64,000 nucleotides of DNA from Cordilura impudica (Eukaryota; Arthropoda; Insecta; Diptera; Scathophagidae), in contig OY821519.1 of NCBI GenBank assembly GCA_963682025.1, forward strand, positions 157,719,082 to 157,783,081, written 5' to 3'. The position numbers and the translations under genes were made by a program. Below are positions 58,987-64,000 of the stretch, one piece after another; position 1 is the stretch's first letter; the number at the start of each line of letters is the position of its first letter. The notes under the pieces are model-generated. The model saw only the letters and a list, made by a program, of their open reading frames with translations. It had not been told where the DNA came from and searched no databases.

Positions 58987-59846
58987 ATTCTTAATTTTTT
59001 TTGAAGTGTTCTGCCAATTCTTGTTTTTTTCCACTTCTAACTTGTAAAATTTTTCTTCATATTCTTCTGATCTCTTCATATGGTCTTTCATTAAGCCACC
59101 CAGTTCGCCAATTTTTGCTGAAATGTCTTTATTGCTATTTCTTTTAGCTGCTGCTGCTGATGTGGATGGAGCTGGTGACGAGAGTGGTGATGGTATGACT
59201 ATTGATGCTGCTGAAGCGGATAGAGCTGGTGATGAGAGTGGAGATGGAATGGTGATTGTTACTGCTGATGTGGATGGAGCTGGTGACGAAAGTGGGGACG
59301 GTATATATACTGTTGGTGATGGTGATGGTGCTGGTGATGGAGGTAGAGTTGATATTGTTGCTGCTGATGTTGATGGTGCTGTTGACGCACTTTCATCTGA
59401 AATAAACCAAAATAATTATATATATTGAAATAAAAGAACTTACAAAAACTTTCCTCAATAATTTCGTTCATATTATGTATTTTGAACCCACCAAGGATTT
59501 GGTGGATTCGTAAATAATGGGGCCACTCTGAGGGTGACCCTCCAGAGCTCCCGACAGCCAATTTCTCTTTTCTGAAAAACAAAATTATTTAAAACAAGAT
59601 GCAATTGCAAACATATGTGTAAGGAAATATTTACCTGTACCGATTGGTGAGATTTTTTATCTTGATTTGTATTTCGTTTTTGGAGAAGAAAAAGTCATGT
59701 TTTCCCAGCTCCGCGGCGATTTCTTCATAAACATGGATGTTTCGGCGACATCCGCGGAGCTGCGACAACATGTCCTCCCACATGTCCAGCAACATCATTT
59801 CCGCCCCAACACACCACGTTTTCCTGCTTTGCTTGGCTTTTGACAT
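58972..59846 (-). CDS. Harbinger accessory protein, Myb/SANT-like DNA-binding, three exons, 254 aa
   Basis: Exons on the minus strand: 59846-59635, 59571-59444 and 59396-58972 (212+128+425 nt, 255 codons). Introns of 63 and 47 bp with GTAAAT/TTCAG and GTAAGT/TTCAG borders keep the frame. Residues about 8-72 form a Myb/SANT-like domain: RKTWCVGAEMMLLDMWEDML, helix 2 VYEEIAAELGKH, helix 3 KNEIQIKIKNLTNRYRK. A short conserved block follows (SEWPHYLRIHQILGG), then a Ser/Pro/Ala-rich linker made of near repeats of IPSPLSSPAPSTSA, and a C-terminal coiled-coil-like helix (LMKDHMKRSEEYEEKFYKLE). In known Harbinger systems this protein binds the element ends and carries the transposase to the nucleus. 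ATG at 59846 is chosen because MSKAKQSRK leads into the domain; another ATG lies six codons upstream. Confidence 0.87.
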
Positions 59847-60188
59847 GCTGAAATTAAATAACAAGTTAAAATAATAAATAAAACAGGCAATTAAATAATA
59901 TTTTATTTACACAATCTTTTGCTATACTCACATGCAGCTTTTTTTTTGTTTGAATAAAAAAACACAGTCGTAAAATGATGCAAATTTTCGCTGCAGCGTT
60001 GTAAATTTGTTCATTTTGCGGCAATTTGCAAAATACATCCCTGATTTATGTTGGATTTATGCTCGATTTAGCTAAAGCGAGGGATTTATTTTGACAGTAC
60101 TAATATACCCAAAAATTGAGCAGATTTAATTAAATCCATTATAAAGCGAGTCAAATGCGGATTTTGCTGCAGTGAGAACGTACTATAA

Positions 60189-61740
60189 AATCATTTCCAT
60201 TGCAAGGCTCTGCTTTTGTATTTGAAAGTGAAATCCAAAACCTTTACTCCAATTTTAATGCATAGCGCCATGGATTGTTTACATTAAAACTCTTGCTTAT
60301 TAATTTTGTAGCTGACCTGGGATATTCATACATGTTTAATCACTTACTTATTTTATGACTACCACAACGCAAAGTAGGTAGCTATCAATAATGATAGAAT
60401 AGAAGATTACGCCATCCGAATGTTTTCCCGTTATATGATGTAATATGTCCCTCGCAAGGGCTACCAAGTCTGTTTCATGTGTGATAATTATAAAATCTTG
60501 CGGAAAGTTTATGTTTTATGTGATAGCTGACAACCCTACAATTACAATCACTTTGACAGTTCTCAGAAAAATATTAAATCAGTTCTTGTTATAAATTACA
60601 AATATCGTTTTATGTCTTATTAAAAACAATATTAAAATAAATAAAATTAATAAAAACATTCACTGAAGTGTGTTAAAAAGTTGCAGCACAAAGAAAAACT
60701 AAAAACAAAAAAACAGAAAATATCAATAAACGAAAAATGCATTTGAATAAAATAAATAAATTAAAAAATTTATAAAAATAAAATTTTTTACTAACAAATA
60801 ATTTGAGGAGAAAAAGAGTGAATTATCCCATTGTTACAATGCTATTGTTTATGTCTAAACATTAGGGTGGCAGTATTTTTTTTTGTTTGAATTTGAAGGA
60901 GGGCCGGGCGGAATTTTGTGCCTTTGGGTAAGAAAATATTATGGTGAAAATTTGAGCCAAATCGGACAATGTTAACACGTGCCGCACAGAGGTCAAAGGT
61001 CAAATATTCCAAAATTTTACATATAATATTAAAATATATATAATTTTTTGTCGTTTTGCGTGTAGATTTTATTGAAACTAAAAAAAATGTGCTACAATGG
61101 GTCCAATAAGGCACTAATTCAAAACAGAAGCATATTAGACAGCCCTTGCCTCCTTTATATCAAGGTCAAAGGTCAAATAATAGGAAGTTTTGCATTAAAA
61201 CATAGTCTTTATCTAAATATCCGTATTTTTTAGTAGATACTAATAAATATGAGCAAATTTGTTATGTGAGATAAAAAAGCAGTTATTTTTAACAAGATTT
61301 TAATAACTCTTTACTTTTTTACACTCACGAAAAATTTTTAGTAAAATTAACCATTTTCAGATATTTTTAAGCCAGACTAATATGTGCGAAATAAAATTCT
61401 CAAATAAATCTTTTTTACAAAAAAAAATAAATCTTTTTTATACCAAAAGCTAATTAGAATTTTTAAAGCTTTTGTATGCATTTCTGATCAATGGAATTGT
61501 AGTAGACTTTTTTCTATTTTTGACATCTAGTTTTTTTTTATAACAGCTTTTTTATAGCTGTAAATAAACAGTTTTCAGTAGCAAATTGCAAGGTTTACTA
61601 AATATAAAAAAAATACATAATGTAAAAAAAAATATTTTAAGCTTTGTCCGTCAGTCAAAACATTGATTCGGTTGAGTTAACAGGTGTAAGAAGTAATTTA
61701 CGAAATTGACTTTTTTTTATAAAATATCTAAAATTTTTTA
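60189..61740. other. A+T-rich region without gene, with two DR1-like motifs
   Basis: 60189-60840 is plain A+T-rich DNA. From about 60863 (agggtggcagtatttttttt) to 61200 the text has features of a repeat: 'ggagggccgggcggaatttt', 'gagccaaatcggacaatgtt' and two exact AGGTCAAAGGTCA words at 60990-61002 and 61163-61175. 61200-61700 is A+T-rich with no reading frame of interest. It may be the 5' flank of the transposase-like gene that follows. Confidence 0.45.
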
Positions 61741-64000
61741 ATGCCATCATTAAGAGAAGAATTATACTTAATCGGTTTTTCAAAACACCTGTTGACTGGT
61801 TGTAAACTTCCATCGACGGGAGACTGCCTTAAAGTTTTTTTTTATAATTTAAAGACAACAAAATTGAGTGTAAAAGACAGTGCACGTTTAGTTATAAAAG
61901 AGTGTTCCGTGTTTTGGGAAAAGGTACGAATTCCTTTCCAGGATGCATACAAAGCTGCAAACAAATTAATTGGCCTATACAATGAATGGCGAAATCTTGA
62001 AAGAAGTAAATCCAGAAACTCAGAAATTTATAACAAAAAGAGAGAAGAATGGAAGGAACAATTAAATGATTTATTCGATATTGCTCACGTCAATGCAATG
62101 AATATTATAAAAATTGAAGAGGATAGACAGTTCTTAATTAAACAAAGAAAGAAATGTCGTGAAGGTATCATGGTGGGAGTAGACCTAAAATTAAAACAAA
62201 AGGAAGACAGAATAAAAAAAAACGTGAACGAAAAGGAAAAGCTCATAAATTATATGAAGAACTTCCATCAACTTCAACAGCTGAAATTTATATTTTTTTT
62301 ATATCCCAGTTGGAAACTTTTTAGAGGAATCTCCAATAATTATCTCAGGGGAAAACAGTTTCATCATTATTAAACTTTCATCATATTTATGAAAACTTCA
62401 TAAATATTTTGAAGAGTTCCATACAAATTCATAACAAATTCTTCATAGATCTTCATCATTCCATAAAATTTGGGAAACTAATTTAATAAACTAATCTAAT
62501 AAATTAACGATACAGCTTTATCATATTTTTGAAGTGTTGCGTTGAACGAAAACTAATGAAGTTTTTCATAAATATGATAAAGATTTCCCCCTGAGTGCAC
62601 ACCTTCCATTGCAATATTTTAATAGTTATTTTCAGGCCAACTGATAGTTTTACAAAAAATTTGCTTTAAAATTGTATTACGGTTGTATTTTCCAACTGGA
62701 AGTTAGTTTTTAAATTATATTTTTACATAAGCAGGATTTTTACAGCTTGCAGTCTGCCGGACACCTTATTATCTGACAGTTCTGAAGCCTCGGAATCTAC
62801 ACATGATGAGGAAGATCATATTAATCATACGTTCGATAGAACCATCGCACAAAATACTCCACGTTTTAAAAAAAAGAAAGTAGTTAGAAAGTAGCGACTT
62901 GCTGCTGTTCTAGACAAGCTTAAAGTGAGTCAAAGAGATGTGGATCATTTGTTAATTGCTGTTTTAGATGCATTAGGTATTGATTCATCTAATTACATTT
63001 TAAATCGTTTTTCCCTTAATAAACAACGTACTGCTCTAAGAAAAGCACAAAGCGAGAAGATTATGCAAAAGTTTTCGTCAAATGAACAGCCTTTAACGAT
63101 CCATTGGGATTCTAAACTTTTAACTACATTAACTGAAAAAAATGAAGATCATCTTGCGATTATAGCTACAGCTCCAGGTTTGGAACAAATCTTAGACATT
63201 CCTGACATTCCTTCAGGAACTGGATTAGAAATGCCGTCAGCAGCCTACGACGCTTTAGAAAAATATTTTAAGCAGAACGGAAGCATTTGTTTTTGACACA
63301 ACATCTTCAAATACTGGTCGGTTCAAAGGTGCGTGCGTCCTTTTGGAAAAAGCAATCGGACGTGATATTTTGTTCCTAGGCTGCAGGCATCATATTTTCG
63401 AAATAATTTTGGCTGCAGTATATAGCGAAACAAATGTTGGAGTTTCAACTGGTCCAGACATTGCAATTTTAAAAAATTTAAGAAATGTTGGTCTAAAATA
63501 GACCAACAAGATTTCGAGCCAGGAATATCTCACCCAAGAATACGGGAAATTGTAGGCGATGACTGTGAAGAAATTTTAAGCTACGCATTCAAAAAAATTG
63601 AAGAAGCGATTATAAGGAATTACTAGAGCTAATTATTATATTTCTTGGCGGAAGTCCCCCTCGGGGAATTAAATTTTCTAAGCCTGGTGCGTTGCACCAT
63701 GGTAATTTTTAGAAATCAATTAACAGAAAGCTTAACAAATTTTATCTCTCAAGATTTTTCTGACATCCTAGAAGAACTTGTCTCAAAAAATACGATTAAA
63801 ATCTTTCTTAGATTTGGCATATCTACGGATTTTTTAAAATTAGACCCACTTTCATGGCATAACTTAGAAGAATACAAAAGAGGTCAGAATATTGTTAAAA
63901 ACTTAAGTGTTGTAAACGACAGTGCAGAAAGAGGTAACTAATTAAGGAATATCATGGCAAAATTACACATGATGAGGAATAAAAGCAGCACTTACTGAAG
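61741..64000 (+). pseudogene. Broken member of an arthropod/cnidarian transposase-like gene family, cut by the window end
   Basis: N-terminal part 61741-62290 (LPSTGDCLKVFFYNLKTTKL, FDIAHVNAMNIIKIEEDRQF, GIMVGVDLKLKQKEDR) is open. A MITE (62305-62700) follows, then the coding text resumes near 62755 (SDSSEASESTHDEEDH), has an in-frame stop near 62892, and continues at 62893-63285 (LAAVLDKLKVSQRDVDHLLI, HWDSKLLTTLTEKN, PDIPSGTGLEM). A frameshift near 63290 leads to FDTTSSNTGRFKGACVLLEK, CRHHIFEIILAAVY and STGPDIAI, then IDQQDFEPGISHP, IIIFLGGSPPRGIKFSKPGA with LHHG, and a final VNDSAERG. D-T-T-x-S-N-T-G and C-R-H-H-I-x-E recall the RNase H-like core of hAT transposases. I know this family only as unnamed, multi-copy predicted proteins; its class is uncertain. 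Several frameshifts make this copy inactive. Confidence 0.7.
62305..62700. mobile_element. MITE-like insertion in the transposase-like pseudogene, about 396 bp
   Basis: Left end cccagttggaaac (62305-62317) and right end ttttccaactgga (62688-62700) are an inverted pair of about 11 bases. The interior is A+T-rich with repeated words of the type tcataaatatgaa / ttcataaatatgataaag in both directions (62373-62400 and 62562-62580). It lies where the N-terminal coding text stops and before it resumes. The target duplication is not certain (tatat on the left, agtta on the right). An intron is the alternative, but no clean donor stands at 62290. Confidence 0.55.

Larger units (their letters stand above)
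57299..60185. mobile_element. Complete PIF/Harbinger DNA transposon, 2887 bp, probably autonomous
   Basis: The termini TAGTACGTTCTCACTGCAGC and its exact inverse are perfect over 20 bp and the element is flanked by TAA on both sides (57296-57298, 60186-60188), the Harbinger target duplication. It codes for the two expected proteins, transposase on + and a Myb/SANT-like partner on -, both open after splicing. No internal stop or frameshift was found in either. Subterminal regions (57319-57480 and about 59870-60165) are non-coding and probably bind the partner protein. It lies just beyond the BEL/Pao remnant. Confidence 0.93.

Noticed and set aside
59123..59428. 101-residue Asp/Gly/Ala-rich open frame on the plus strand
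   Set aside because: It is the antisense shadow of the Ser/Pro/Ala linker of the Harbinger partner protein, whose splice sites and domain support the minus strand.

Overview
The window looks like nuclear DNA of a higher fly (Brachycera; a calyptrate is my guess). The reasons are the very high A+T content, introns of 50-60 bp with GTRAGT/TTNCAG borders, a single-copy chaperone gene that matches the insect DNAJC2/zuotin family (CG10565 in Drosophila), 'mini-me'-type elements with a (GTCY)n proto-microsatellite and a CTTACTTGTT end, and Jockey, Osvaldo/Ulysses-like gypsy, BEL/Pao and PIF/Harbinger transposons. There is no bacterial, operon or CRISPR signal.

Layout. 1-12146 is a hexanucleotide satellite, (AAAATT)n, with no G or C; it runs off the left edge. 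Its left third has many one-base indels, while about 7.5 kb on the right is perfect. 12147-14170 holds a degraded PIF/Harbinger transposase and an inverted-repeat element with another small element inside it. 14518-16535 is the only clear host gene, a three-exon DNAJC2 co-chaperone (630 aa, intact). 16.9-24.8 kb holds a tRNA-like sequence, inverted-repeat elements, a mini-me-like element, a frameshifted Jockey LINE on the minus strand (19.9-23.7 kb) and a 552-bp Harbinger-type MITE carrying a short MADF-like reading frame.

25.2-56.6 kb is a deep transposon nest. The oldest layer is a BEL/Pao retrotransposon on the plus strand (gag/protease near 26.3-27.1 kb, RT start at 27.8-27.93 kb, remainder at 53.70-56.3 kb). 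It is split by a 25.8-kb gypsy-like element on the minus strand (27930-53700) whose LTR-like direct repeats are unusually long (about 3.5 kb shared). That element is itself interrupted by a 2.7-kb mini-me-like element in its left LTR (which carries a 142-bp MITE), a LINE 3' fragment with a (CTTAT)n tail, an unidentified 1.29-kb insertion with a 14-bp target duplication inside integrase, and a 6.3-kb non-coding LTR element (LARD-like, 39571-45905) inserted in reverse transcriptase with a clean ATCG duplication. The LARD carries duplicated primer-binding-site/LTR-end units.

57299-60185 is a structurally complete PIF/Harbinger transposon: 20-bp perfect terminal inverted repeats, TAA target duplication, an intact spliced DDE transposase (441 aa) and an intact spliced Myb/SANT-like partner protein (254 aa) in convergent orientation, with coding ends that overlap. 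It is the most likely active system here. 61741-64000 is a broken copy of a widespread but poorly named animal transposon-like gene family, cut by a MITE and by the window end.

I found no wholly new molecular system. The most unusual items are the perfect satellite block next to a housekeeping gene, the multi-PBS LARD, the overlapping two-gene Harbinger, the MADF-carrying MITE, the unidentified insertion in integrase, and the orphan transposase-like family. All coordinates of splice sites and element ends were read by eye; no alignment or database search was run.
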